Below are positions 18,086 through 26,442 of a stretch of 64,000 bases of DNA, piece after piece. The DNA is taken from the NCBI GenBank assembly GCA_965227745.1, contig OZ245769.1, positions 5,890,001 through 5,954,000 on the forward strand, in the 5' to 3' direction. Source of the stretch: GAS368 sp965227745 (GTDB lineage: Bacteria; Verrucomicrobiota; Verrucomicrobiia; Opitutales; Opitutaceae). The notes beneath the pieces were generated by a model. It had not been told where the DNA came from. It did no database searches and saw only the letters and a list, made by a program, of their open reading frames with translations. The position numbers were made by a program, and so were the translations under genes. Position 1 is the first letter of the stretch. Each line of letters starts with the position of its first letter.

Positions 18086-18320
18086 TATCGTGCTAGACGT
18101 AAAGGTGAAGGTCACCGTGCAACTTGGCTCGGTGAATCTTCCCATGCGCGAAGTCCTCGAGCTTGCCACGGGGTCCATCTTGCAGCTCACCCAGCATGCG
18201 AGTGACCCGGTGGGCCTGTTCGTGAACGACAAGCTCGTCGCTTATGGCGAGGTCGTCGTGGTCGAGGATAACTTCGGCATCAAGATCACCGAGCTCGTGG
18301 GCAGCTCGAAACCGCAATGA
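18054..18320 (+). CDS. fliN: FliN, flagellar motor switch protein
   Basis: FliN is the small SPOA protein at the base of the C ring. The 88-residue product consists almost wholly of the SPOA domain (LDIVLDVKVKVTVQLGSVNL, then PMREVLELATGSILQL). I start it at the ATG at 18054, inside the end of fliM, because this gives a normal short FliN; the longer in-frame extension would be the fliM sequence read in another frame. It overlaps fliO by four bases. Confidence 0.95.
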   Translation: MPNLTDEKSLDIVLDVKVKVTVQLGSVNLPMREVLELATGSILQLTQHASDPVGLFVNDKLVAYGEVVVVEDNFGIKITELVGSSKPQ

Positions 18321-18727
18321 GCCGAGTGCGCACAGCATTGGGCCTGGTGGCTTGGGTCGTATTGGGCGCAGCGGTGGCTTCGGCCGCGGATGACGCCAAG
18401 GTATTCTTTCCAGGCGGTTCAGGTACGTCCGCCTCCAGCGCTGCGGCGCCCGGTAGCGGCAGCTTGGGTAACATGACGCTGGTCATCGGCCTCGTGCTGG
18501 CGGCAGTGGGCGGATGGTTTGTGTGGCGCGGGCGACTCAATTCGCCCGTGAGCCGCGACAACCGGCTCCTCGCGTTGAGCGAAACCAAATCATTGGGAAA
18601 TCGCCAGTACCTCGTCGTCGCGACCTACGACAACAAGAAATTTCTGCTCGGCGTCTGCCCGGGCCGCATCGATATGCTCGCGCCGTTGCACGACGCCGCA
18701 CCGACCGAGGGGAAGTCGCGTCCATGA
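18317..18727 (+). CDS. fliO: FliO, flagellar export gate assembly protein
   Basis: FliO helps assemble the FliP ring of the export gate. The 136-residue protein has an N-terminal signal-like segment (ALGLVAWVVLGAAVASAA), a second membrane segment near 53-70 (MTLVIGLVLAAVGGWFVW) and a cytoplasmic part containing ALSETKSLGNRQYLVV, which fits FliO. It overlaps fliN and fliP by four bases each. FliO is poorly conserved, but the position is canonical. Confidence 0.88.
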   Translation: MSRVRTALGLVAWVVLGAAVASAADDAKVFFPGGSGTSASSAAAPGSGSLGNMTLVIGLVLAAVGGWFVWRGRLNSPVSRDNRLLALSETKSLGNRQYLVVATYDNKKFLLGVCPGRIDMLAPLHDAAPTEGKSRP

Positions 18728-19572
18728 GCCGCTGGACTGCCTACTTTATCGCTGCTGTGTCGTGGCTGGCACTGGCGCTTCCTGCGTCGGCGCAGACGCC
18801 GCCGGTCGGCGCACCTGCTCCTGCGGCGGCCTCGCCGATTCTGCCTTCCGCTTCGCCCGCGCAGGGCGCTACTACTCCCGCTGCGACGCCGAGCTCCGGG
18901 CCGCTGCGTTTGAATATCGGTCTCGAGGGCGCGAGCCAGACGGGGGAAGTCAGCGTGGCGGTGCAGATCGTCATCATCATGACGCTGCTCTCGGTGGCTC
19001 CCTCGATCGTGCTGCTGATGACGAGCTTTACGCGCATCGTGATCGTGCTGGGCTTCGTGCGCACCGCGATGGGTACGCCTACCGCTCCGTCGAACCAAAT
19101 CATCGTCGGCCTCTCCCTCTTCCTGACCTTTTTCCTCATGGGGCCGGTCGTCGACCGCGTGAATAACGAGGCCCTGCGTCCGTACCTCGACGGCAAAATC
19201 ACCTCGGTCGAGGCCATCGACAAGGCGACGGTGCCGCTCAAGCAGTTCATGCTGAAGCAGACCCGCACGCGCGACATCGAGTACTTTCTCGAACTGGGTG
19301 GCTACGGCCCGACGGCGGTAAAGGATCTGCCGATGCGCGTGGTGATCCCGGCGTTTGTGATCAGCGAACTCCAGACGGCGTTCCAGATGGGGTTTCTGCT
19401 CTTCCTGCCATTTCTCGTGATCGACTTTCTCGTGTCGTCCGTACTCATGGCGCTGGGTATGATGATGATGCCACCGGTGACGATCGCGCTGCCGTTGAAG
19501 TTGCTCCTCTTCGTCCTTGTGGACGGCTGGCACCTCGTGGTGCGGTCGTTGGTACAGAGCTTTGCCGTCTAA
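18724..19572 (+). CDS. fliP: FliP, flagellar export gate protein
   Basis: FliP is the pentameric core of the FliPQR export gate. The 282-residue product starts with a cleavable signal peptide (WLALALPASAQ), then a Pro/Ala-rich linker and the conserved body: IIIMTLLSVAPSIVLLMTSF, then TRIVIVLGFVRTA and, near the end, GMMMMPPVTIALPLKLLLF. I start at the ATG overlapping fliO by four bases, since further upstream in-frame codons belong to fliO read in another frame. Confidence 0.96.
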   Translation: MSRWTAYFIAAVSWLALALPASAQTPPVGAPAPAAASPILPSASPAQGATTPAATPSSGPLRLNIGLEGASQTGEVSVAVQIVIIMTLLSVAPSIVLLMTSFTRIVIVLGFVRTAMGTPTAPSNQIIVGLSLFLTFFLMGPVVDRVNNEALRPYLDGKITSVEAIDKATVPLKQFMLKQTRTRDIEYFLELGGYGPTAVKDLPMRVVIPAFVISELQTAFQMGFLLFLPFLVIDFLVSSVLMALGMMMMPPVTIALPLKLLLFVLVDGWHLVVRSLVQSFAV

Positions 19573-19584
19573 TTTTATCTTCTC

Positions 19585-19854
19585 ATGAATCCCGATCTGG
19601 CCATCGATCTTTTCAAATCCACGGTGGTGTTTGCGCTCTACATCGTGGCCCCCTTTTTGGGGGTGACGCTGGTGGTGGGATTGCTGGCGAGCCTGCTGCA
19701 AGCGGTGACGAGCATGCAGGAGCAGACGCTGACCTTTGTCCCGAAGCTCATCGCCCTCGCGGGCCTCTCGCTGCTCATCACGCCGTGGTTGCTGCGGGCG
19801 CTCTCGGAGTTCACCATCACCATCCTCACGCGGATGGGGACGTTGGGGCACTGA
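19585..19854 (+). CDS. fliQ: FliQ, flagellar export gate protein
   Basis: FliQ is a small two-span gate subunit. The 89-residue product has two hydrophobic hairpins: VFALYIVAPFLGVTLVVGLL and LIALAGLSLLITPWLLRAL, joined by SLLQAVTSMQEQTLTFVPK, the family signature. It lies 12 bp after fliP. Confidence 0.96.
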   Translation: MNPDLAIDLFKSTVVFALYIVAPFLGVTLVVGLLASLLQAVTSMQEQTLTFVPKLIALAGLSLLITPWLLRALSEFTITILTRMGTLGH

Positions 19855-19905
19855 GCGGGTAGGGGACGCGCTGAGTAAACTTTCGCGCAACGGTGCGCTT
19901 CCATC

Positions 19906-20658
19906 ATGCCGCTCGATTACATGGTCGCTTGGATGATGGTGTTCCTGCGTTCGGTCGGGTTGATCCTGCAACTACCGATTCTCGCAGGCCGACCGATCCC
20001 GATTCCTGTGCGGCTGGCCATCAGCATGTGCCTGGCGACGCTCCTGGTGGGGGTGGTGCGGACGGCGCCCGTGCCGCTGGCGATTTGGCCGCTCGTGGCG
20101 GCGACGGCGGGTGAGATTTTAGTCGGACTCGCCTTGGGCTTCATGACCCGCATGGCGTTTGCCGCGGTGGAAATGGCGGGGCGCATCATCTCGACGGAAA
20201 TCGGCCTGAGCGCCTCGCCGGGCATGGGTGTGCCGGAGCCGTCGTCGGAGCCGGTGGCGGCGTTCCTGTCCACGTTTGCCGTGATTCTGTTTTTCATGCT
20301 CGGTGCGCATCACAACGTGATCACCGCGTTTGCGCGAAGTTTTCAATTGGCGCCAGCCGGTGCGCCGGCACTCGATGGCAATGCCGGGCTGACCATGATT
20401 CGCGCAGTGGGGCATATGTTGGAATTGGGCCTGCGTATCGCCGCGCCCTTTATCGCGATGAACTTTCTCGTCACGCTCGCGTTTTCCGTGCTCGGACGCG
20501 CGGTGCCGAAGATGAATGTGTTTGTCGTGAGCTACTCGGCGCGCGCGCTGCTCGGATTTACCCTCTTGGGCACGGCGGCGTCCCTGATCGCGCGCTACCT
20601 GTACGTGGAGTTTGGCGACATGCCGCTGCGCATGCTGCAGATTATGCCGACGCGCTGA
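19906..20658 (+). CDS. fliR: FliR, flagellar export gate protein
   Basis: FliR completes the FliPQR gate. The 250-residue protein has about six membrane segments, an early MVFLRSVGLILQLPILAGRP block, the polar patch ISTEIGLSASPGMGVPEPSS and a C-terminal VFVVSYSARALLGFTLLGTA segment. It lies 51 bp after fliQ and is the last gene before a 268-bp gap preceding flhB. Confidence 0.95.
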   Translation: MPLDYMVAWMMVFLRSVGLILQLPILAGRPIPIPVRLAISMCLATLLVGVVRTAPVPLAIWPLVAATAGEILVGLALGFMTRMAFAAVEMAGRIISTEIGLSASPGMGVPEPSSEPVAAFLSTFAVILFFMLGAHHNVITAFARSFQLAPAGAPALDGNAGLTMIRAVGHMLELGLRIAAPFIAMNFLVTLAFSVLGRAVPKMNVFVVSYSARALLGFTLLGTAASLIARYLYVEFGDMPLRMLQIMPTR

Positions 20659-20780
20659 GCGCGAGTGAGGGCAGTTTGCCTCTGGCTTGAGTAGTTCTCG
20701 TCATGGCGCTCACGTGATTTTTGGCGCCTGATTTCTAGCGTCCGCTTTTGGCACTTTTGCTGAGACCTCTCGGCAATTTT

Positions 20781-20799
20781 TGCCTCAATCTAAGAGGCA
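20781..20799. repeat. Small hairpin in the fliR-flhB gap
   Basis: TGCCTC, seven bases and GAGGCA form a six-pair hairpin followed by GATTTTGC. The T-run is short, so this is only a weak terminator candidate for the fliK-fliR transcript. The surrounding 268-bp gap (20659-20926) also contains the sigma-54-like site of flhB. Confidence 0.3.
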
Positions 20800-20891
20800 G
20801 ATTTTGCACCCGGTGTTCGTAGGGCATCCTCCCTGTGTGCGAAAACTTTAATTCGTTGGCCTGCGGTGGTTAGCGCGTGTGCAAAAAGCCT

Positions 20892-20907
20892 TGGCATCGG
20901 CGTTGCA
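20892..20907 (+). promoter_or_regulatory. Sigma-54-like (-24/-12) promoter of flhB
   Basis: TGGCAT, five bases, then TTGCA matches the sigma-54 consensus TGGCAC-N5-TTGC(A/T) at all but one position and keeps the invariant GG-N10-GC. The predicted start is near 20918, nine bases before the flhB ATG, so translation would have almost no leader and no Shine-Dalgarno sequence. No enhancer-binding activator gene is visible in the window. Confidence 0.45.
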
Positions 20908-20926
20908 ATACGTGGCACGCGTCCAC

Positions 20927-22033
20927 ATGGCAGACCAAGATCAAGATTCAAAAACCGAGCAGGCGAGCGAGAAGAAGCTCACTGAGGCGCACGAGCGCGG
21001 ACAGTTCGCGAAGTCGCACGAGATCTCGGTGATCTTTCCGGTGGCGGCGATGCTGGGCGTGTTTATCCTGACGGCGAAGTCGGCTGCGCGCGATGTCGCG
21101 GAGTACGCGGTGATGATGTTCACGCGCTTCGGCGTGACGCCGGTCGAGCAGGACACCGTCACGGGTCAACTCGGCGAGACGATGGGCACGACGGGCCGCG
21201 CGTTGGTCCCGTTTCTCCTCGCGATCGTCGGCGGAGTGCTCCTGGCGGGTGGCATTCAGAGCGGCTTCCGTCTCACGCCCGAGGTGGCGACGTTCAAGCT
21301 CGATAGTTTGAACATCGTGGCCGGATTCGGGCGCATTTTTTCCAAGACCGTCTTCGTCAAGGCCGGGATCGATCTCCTCAAGCTGATGGCAATCGGCTTT
21401 GCACTCTGGCTGGGCGCACGCGGGCTGATGTACGACCCGCTGTTTAGCGCACCGGTCGAAGCGGCCTACCTTGGACAATTCTTAAACACGGCCACGCTGC
21501 TCTTTCTCACGCGCCTGCTCTTCGCCCTCGGGATCGTGGCGGCGATCAGCTACGGCTACGAGCGCTTCAAGACCTCGCGCGAGCTCATGATGACCAAGGA
21601 AGAGGTCAAGGAAGAGCGCAAGCAGGCCGAGGGTGATGCGCACACGAAAGCCGCGATGCGCCGCATGGGCCGTCGCCTCATCCAGAAGCAGATGCTCGCC
21701 GCCGTGAAAACTGCAGACGTCGTCGTCACCAATCCCACGCACTATGCTGTCGCGCTAAAATACGAGCGCGGCAAGGACCAGGCGCCCGTCGTCCTCGCCA
21801 AGGGCGAGAATCGTTTTGCGCTGCGCATCAAGGCCCTCGCGGCCGAGCATGGCGTGCCGACGGTGGAAAATCGCCCCGTGGCGCGGATGCTCTTCGCGAT
21901 GGGCAAGGTCGGCGAGACGATCCCGGCGGAGCTCTACTCGGCCGTCGCGGGCATTCTCGCGGTGGTTTACCGGACGCACCGGTACTACTTCTACAATCTC
22001 AAGACGCGTCGTCTCTCGGAGGGAGTTGCTTAA
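20927..22033 (+). CDS. flhB: FlhB, export gate substrate-specificity switch
   Basis: FlhB is the four-span gate protein whose autocleavage changes export from rod/hook to filament proteins. The 368-residue product starts with a charged cytoplasmic segment (QASEKKLTEAHERGQFAKS), has four membrane segments, and a cytoplasmic domain with the self-cleavage site NPTH at residues 269-272, the same numbering as in Salmonella. I chose the ATG at 20927; an in-frame GTG at 20879 would add 16 residues and place the promoter-like site inside the gene. It ends 3 bp before flhA. Confidence 0.96.
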   Translation: MADQDQDSKTEQASEKKLTEAHERGQFAKSHEISVIFPVAAMLGVFILTAKSAARDVAEYAVMMFTRFGVTPVEQDTVTGQLGETMGTTGRALVPFLLAIVGGVLLAGGIQSGFRLTPEVATFKLDSLNIVAGFGRIFSKTVFVKAGIDLLKLMAIGFALWLGARGLMYDPLFSAPVEAAYLGQFLNTATLLFLTRLLFALGIVAAISYGYERFKTSRELMMTKEEVKEERKQAEGDAHTKAAMRRMGRRLIQKQMLAAVKTADVVVTNPTHYAVALKYERGKDQAPVVLAKGENRFALRIKALAAEHGVPTVENRPVARMLFAMGKVGETIPAELYSAVAGILAVVYRTHRYYFYNLKTRRLSEGVA

Positions 22034-22036
22034 GCT

Positions 22037-24211
22037 ATGGCTGCCGCTGCCCCCACACTTAGCCCCGTTGCGACGCTGATGAAGCGCGCCGACCTGCTCT
22101 TCACCGGCGGTCTGTTCATCACGGTTCTCCTGCTGATCATGCCGATCCCGGCGATCATGCTGGATACTTTCCTCGCGCTGAACATCGGGCTCTCGCTGCT
22201 GGTCCTCCTCGCGATCGTCTATGTGAAGGATCCGCCGGAGTTCTCTAGTTTCCCGACGCTGCTCCTCGCGCTGACGCTATTCCGTCTCGCGCTCAATATC
22301 AGCACGACGCGGCAAGTACTCGTCAACGGCTACGCCGGGCAGGTGATCGAGGCCTTCGGTCACTTTGTGATTCGAGGCAACTACGTCGTCGGCACCGTCG
22401 TGTTTGTGATTCTCGTGGTGATCAACTTTGTCGTGATCACGAAGGGTGCGGGCCGCATCGCAGAAGTGAGCGCGCGCTTCACCCTCGATGCACTCCCCGG
22501 CAAGCAGATGGCCATCGATGCCGAGCTCAACGCTGGCATCATCGACGAAGTCACCGCCACGGCCCGCCGGTTGAAGGTGCAGAAGGAAGCCGACTTCTAC
22601 GGCGCGATGGACGGTGCCTCCAAGTTCGTGCGCGGCGATGCGATCGCGGGCATTATTATTACTCTGGTTAACGTCGTCGGCGGCTTCGCCATCGGCGTCA
22701 TGCAGATGGGGCTGTCGCTCACCGAGGCGTTGTCGAAATTCACGCTCCTCTCCATCGGTGACGGTCTCGTCTCCCAGATTCCGGCGCTGATCTTGTCGGT
22801 CGGTGCGGGTCTCCTCGTCACCCGCGCGTCCGATAGCAACAACCTCGGCACGCAGCTCGCGACCCAGCTCTTCCGCTATCCGCGCGCGATGAAAATTTGC
22901 GCAGGCATGATGCTGGTCTTCGCCTTGATGCCGGGCATGCCGATTTTGCCCTTCGTCGGCCTCGCGGGGATCGCGGCATATTTCGCCAAAGTTCTTCAGG
23001 AGCAGGAAAACGCGACGGGCCACGCTTACGGAGCGGAGCCCGCAAAGCCTGCGGCCAGCAGCAAATCTGCCGATGGCAAGAGCGCCGCCGCCTCCACGAC
23101 GGCGCCGGCGGCGACCGTCCCCGGTGCGGCGGAAGATGTGCGCAAGCTCATCGACATGGATATCTTCGCCATCGAGATCGGCTATGGTCTGCTCGGCCTC
23201 GCCGATGCGAAGATGGGCGGAGAATTGCTCGGTCGCGTCACCGGTGTGCGCAAGACTCTCGCTCGCGAAAAGGGTATCGTCGTTCCGCCGGTTTCGGTTC
23301 GCGACAATCTCGAACTGGAACCCAACGACTACCGTTTCCTCCTGCGCGGCAAGCCCGTCGCGCGGGGCCAACTCATGCCCGGCCGCTGGTTGGCCATGAA
23401 TGTCTCCGGCAGCAAAGTCCGCCTCAAGGGCGTGCCCACTCGCGAGCCGGTGTTTAACCTAGATGCGACCTGGATCGACGAGACCGAGAAGAAGACGGCC
23501 GAGCTCAATGGCTTCACCGTGGTCGATCCGGCTTCGGTGCTAATTACGCATCTCTCTGAAACGCTGAAGACCAGTGCTCATCATCTGATCGGGCGCCAAG
23601 AGGTGCAGCTCCTCGTCGATCATCTCAAGGTGGCCAATCCGGCGCTGGTGGCAGAGTTGCTGCCCGATCTCGTCACCCTCGGCATTATCCAGCGCGTCCT
23701 GCAGAATCTCCTGCGCGAGAATGTCGCGATCCTCAATCAGCCGCTCATCCTCGAGGGCATCGCGGACTTCGCGTCGCTGTCGAAGAATCCGGACGACCTG
23801 AGCGAGCTCGTGCGCCGCCGCCTCGGTTTGTATTTCGTTCCTGAATACGAGTGCCGCCCCGGGGTCGTGCGGGCCGTCACACTCGATCCGCGTTTTGAGC
23901 AGTGGCTCTCGACCAAAGTGCACCGCTCGCCGACCGAGGTCGGCCTGGCGCTCGATCCCGCGACGGCGCGCCATCTCATCGAGCAAATCACGGTTCGCAC
24001 CAACGAACTCACCCAAGCCGGCCAGCCGGCGGTGATGGTGGTTTCGACGGAGATCCGCCTGCCGCTCAAGCGCTTCTTCGAGTCGTCGTTCCCGCGCGTC
24101 GCGGTGCTAGCTTTCCAAGAGCTGCCCGCCGCCACCGAGATCGAGAATGCCGGCATCATCACGCCCCCGGCGCACATCGCCCGCGCGGAAGTCCCGCTCA
24201 AGGCCGCCTAA
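22037..24211 (+). CDS. flhA: FlhA, flagellar export gate protein
   Basis: FlhA is the nonameric gate component that receives substrates and uses the proton motive force. The 724-residue protein has an N-terminal membrane half of about eight spans with the FHIPEP signature region (FRLALNISTTRQVLVNG), a linker rich in Ala/Lys/Ser and a C-terminal cytoplasmic domain (about 370-710) that would form the docking ring. It lies three bases after flhB and six before flhF. Confidence 0.97.
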   Translation: MAAAAPTLSPVATLMKRADLLFTGGLFITVLLLIMPIPAIMLDTFLALNIGLSLLVLLAIVYVKDPPEFSSFPTLLLALTLFRLALNISTTRQVLVNGYAGQVIEAFGHFVIRGNYVVGTVVFVILVVINFVVITKGAGRIAEVSARFTLDALPGKQMAIDAELNAGIIDEVTATARRLKVQKEADFYGAMDGASKFVRGDAIAGIIITLVNVVGGFAIGVMQMGLSLTEALSKFTLLSIGDGLVSQIPALILSVGAGLLVTRASDSNNLGTQLATQLFRYPRAMKICAGMMLVFALMPGMPILPFVGLAGIAAYFAKVLQEQENATGHAYGAEPAKPAASSKSADGKSAAASTTAPAATVPGAAEDVRKLIDMDIFAIEIGYGLLGLADAKMGGELLGRVTGVRKTLAREKGIVVPPVSVRDNLELEPNDYRFLLRGKPVARGQLMPGRWLAMNVSGSKVRLKGVPTREPVFNLDATWIDETEKKTAELNGFTVVDPASVLITHLSETLKTSAHHLIGRQEVQLLVDHLKVANPALVAELLPDLVTLGIIQRVLQNLLRENVAILNQPLILEGIADFASLSKNPDDLSELVRRRLGLYFVPEYECRPGVVRAVTLDPRFEQWLSTKVHRSPTEVGLALDPATARHLIEQITVRTNELTQAGQPAVMVVSTEIRLPLKRFFESSFPRVAVLAFQELPAATEIENAGIITPPAHIARAEVPLKAA

Positions 24212-24217
24212 CCCGCC

Positions 24218-25288
24218 ATGTCTAATCCTCCCCAACGGCTGGTGCCCGGCACGTATAAATTTACGGTGAAATCCATCGAGCAGGCCGTCGCGCTTATCCG
24301 CGAGAAGCTTGGTCCGACGGCCCGCGTGCTCTCCGTGCGAAGCATCGAGTCGACCGGGTTGAAGAAACTTTTCTCCGCGCCGAAGCTCGAGGTGATCGCG
24401 CAGATCGATGCGCCCGCTGCCGAGTCACTCGCGGCGTCGCACACTTCGTTGACGGCAGTTTCCTCCGAACCGGCCATGCCCGACGCGATGACGCCGGCCA
24501 AGCCGGGCGTGAAGAATCGTCTGACCCAGCTTCCCGCCACGCTCGGTCTCGCCGGACTCTTGCGCCGCTCCGGCATTACGGAGACTGCGCTCACCCGACT
24601 GCAGGCCGGCGCAAATTGGGAGGAACTCAATACGCTACCGCTTCATCGCGCGCTCGCGGAGACTTCCCGGTTGCTCCGCACCCAAGCGGAAGCCCGGCCG
24701 ACCCGGCCGCCGCTGTCGCGCGCGGCGTTTCTCGGTGCGCCCGGCGTTGGTCGCACGACTGCGCTGTGCAAGTGGCTCGCGCAGGAAGTCGTGCGGCGCG
24801 CCCGCCTTGGTCATGTCGTGAGCGTGGAGTTCGACCGGCCCAATCCGCTCGGGCCGCTACCGGTGTTTACAGAAGCGATGGGGATCCCGCTCGCGCATTT
24901 TCCCTGCGAGACCGGAGCGGCCGTGCCGAACGGGTTTGTTTATTTCGATCTTCCCGGCATGTCGCCACGGCGTCCGGCGGACAATGCCAAGATGGCGGCC
25001 TTCCTCGATCGCGAGCGCATCACGGAGCGCGTGCTCGTGCTCAATGCCGCGTACGATCGCGCCGCTCTGCACGACGCCTACTCGGCGGGCCGCGATCTCG
25101 GCGCGACGCATCTCGTCTTCACGCACCTCGATGAGGTGGCGCAGTGGGGCAAGCTCTGGGACTACCTTTTCGACGAGTCGATCGAGCCCCTGTTTCTCGC
25201 GACCGGGCCGTCGCTCACGGGCGACTGCGAGGAAGACGTCCCTGGCGCGATCGTGCGCCGGACGCTGCCCGAAGACGACAACGGCTAA
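24218..25288 (+). CDS. flhF: FlhF-like flagellar SRP-type GTPase with altered nucleotide motifs
   Basis: FlhF marks where flagella are built and normally binds GTP like the SRP GTPases. The 356-residue protein has the FlhF N-terminal domain (KFTVKSIEQAVALIREKLGP), a helical N domain and the G domain. The motifs are unusual: P-loop GAPGVGRTT carries Arg179 instead of the invariant Lys, the DTAG-type motif is DLPG (244-247), and the TKLDE motif is THLDE with His303. GTP binding or turnover may be weak or lost. No FlhG/FleN partner follows; a 74-codon ORF and fliA come next. Confidence 0.88.
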   Translation: MSNPPQRLVPGTYKFTVKSIEQAVALIREKLGPTARVLSVRSIESTGLKKLFSAPKLEVIAQIDAPAAESLAASHTSLTAVSSEPAMPDAMTPAKPGVKNRLTQLPATLGLAGLLRRSGITETALTRLQAGANWEELNTLPLHRALAETSRLLRTQAEARPTRPPLSRAAFLGAPGVGRTTALCKWLAQEVVRRARLGHVVSVEFDRPNPLGPLPVFTEAMGIPLAHFPCETGAAVPNGFVYFDLPGMSPRRPADNAKMAAFLDRERITERVLVLNAAYDRAALHDAYSAGRDLGATHLVFTHLDEVAQWGKLWDYLFDESIEPLFLATGPSLTGDCEEDVPGAIVRRTLPEDDNG

Positions 25289-25303
25289 CCGCACCCTTTC
25301 CCC

Positions 25304-25528
25304 ATGAAATTTGTTTTTCTCATCGGTGGCTTCGCCGGGCTCCTCATCACGGGAGCCGCGAGCTACGCGGCCGATCACGCCGCGGACCGGATTCTTTTTG
25401 ATGCCGCCGTCGGCTGCCTCGCCGGAGCGCTTCTCTTTCGCTGGTTCTGGACCGTGCTCGTGCGCGGCATCCGGGAAACAATTTTGCAACGCCACGCCGC
25501 CGCCACAACGGCGGCCAAGTCTAAGTAA
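25304..25528 (+). CDS. Small two-span membrane protein between flhF and fliA
   Basis: The 74-residue product has two hydrophobic segments (FVFLIGGFAGLLITGAASYA and LFDAAVGCLAGALLFRWFW) and a basic C-terminal tail. I do not recognise the family. It sits 15 bp after flhF and 14 bp before fliA, the place where flhG is found in many bacteria. It could be a small flagellar accessory factor, but nothing in the sequence shows a function. Confidence 0.6.
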   Translation: MKFVFLIGGFAGLLITGAASYAADHAADRILFDAAVGCLAGALLFRWFWTVLVRGIRETILQRHAAATTAAKSK

Positions 25529-25542
25529 CCAAAGCTAGTTCC

Positions 25543-26337
25543 ATGAATACTGTCACCGCCTCTGTCCCTGGCATGGAAGCTACGCCCGCCGCTGCCTGGC
25601 GCGCGTATCAGGGAGTCTCACCAAGTGCCGTCGATGAAAAGGATTTGATCGAACGGTACCTTCCCCTCGTCCGCAACGTCGTGGATCGCATCAAGCTCAA
25701 CGTGCCTGCGCACGTCGACGCCGATGATCTCTACAGCGTCGGGATCACGGGCCTCATTGCCGCCGTCCGCAAGTTCGACCCCGAGCAAGGCACCACGTTT
25801 GCCGGCTACGCCGCGATGCGCATTCGTGGCGCGATCCTCGACGAGCTGCGTCGCATGGATTGGTGTCCGCGCCGCGCGCGCGCGCGGTCGCGCAAGCTCA
25901 AGTCCGCCATCAACGATGTGGAGCAAAAGGTCGGCCGCGCCGCGACCGATGCCGAGGTCTCCGCCGCCCTCGGTCTCGATGCCAAGGAATACGCCAAGTG
26001 GGTCGAAGAGGCCAAGCCCGTGACCTTCCTCGCCATCGACCAGACATCCGAGAGTCAGGAAGGGGAGGGCCCGTCGCTCCACGATCTGCTGGCCGACGAC
26101 AACGACGTCACGGGGCGCGATAACCTCGAAAAAGCGGAATTGGCCGAACTTCTCACTCAACGAATCGCGGAACTACCCGATATACCCAAGAAAATCCTCG
26201 CGATGTACTACTACGAAAGCATGCGCCTCGCCGAAATCGCCGAAGTCTTCGGCCTGACGGAGTCGCGTATCTGCCAAATCCACGCTCAGACCATCCTCGG
26301 TCTGCGCGCTTATCTCCAAAGGGTACGCGACCGGTAA
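25543..26337 (+). CDS. fliA: FliA, flagellar sigma factor (sigma-28)
   Basis: FliA directs RNA polymerase to late flagellar, motor and chemotaxis promoters. The 264-residue protein has region 2 (LIERYLPLVRNVVDRIKLNV, FAGYAAMRIRGAILDELRRM), the short region 3 (SAINDVEQKVGRAATDAEVS) and region 4 (LAEIAEVFGLTESRICQIHA) with the usual helix-turn-helix. Length and lack of region 1 fit sigma-28. Four candidate target promoters are visible nearby. No flgM anti-sigma gene is seen in the window. Confidence 0.95.
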   Translation: MNTVTASVPGMEATPAAAWRAYQGVSPSAVDEKDLIERYLPLVRNVVDRIKLNVPAHVDADDLYSVGITGLIAAVRKFDPEQGTTFAGYAAMRIRGAILDELRRMDWCPRRARARSRKLKSAINDVEQKVGRAATDAEVSAALGLDAKEYAKWVEEAKPVTFLAIDQTSESQEGEGPSLHDLLADDNDVTGRDNLEKAELAELLTQRIAELPDIPKKILAMYYYESMRLAEIAEVFGLTESRICQIHAQTILGLRAYLQRVRDR

Positions 26338-26346
26338 CTCGGCGCG

Positions 26347-26373
26347 TCAACTCCCCGGGACAAGGCTCCGACA
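26347..26373 (+). promoter_or_regulatory. Sigma-28-like promoter of motA
   Basis: TCAACTCC, 12 bases, then TCCGACA lies 10 bp after the fliA stop. It has the TCAA-N16-CCGA frame seen before the chemoreceptor gene, but a weaker -10 and a poor second half of the -35. The predicted start lies near 26380, with a leader of about 60 bases to motA. Confidence 0.4.
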
Positions 26374-26442
26374 TGGACGTGCGAGAAATCCGCGTCGGTC
26401 CGCCTTGTTCCTCGGGTCGCCCTCCTTTCCCTCATACGCGAC

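Noticed and set aside
20851..20926. FlhB start at the GTG at 20879
   Set aside because: It would put the sigma-54-like promoter inside the gene, and the extra 16 residues do not resemble FlhB N-termini.
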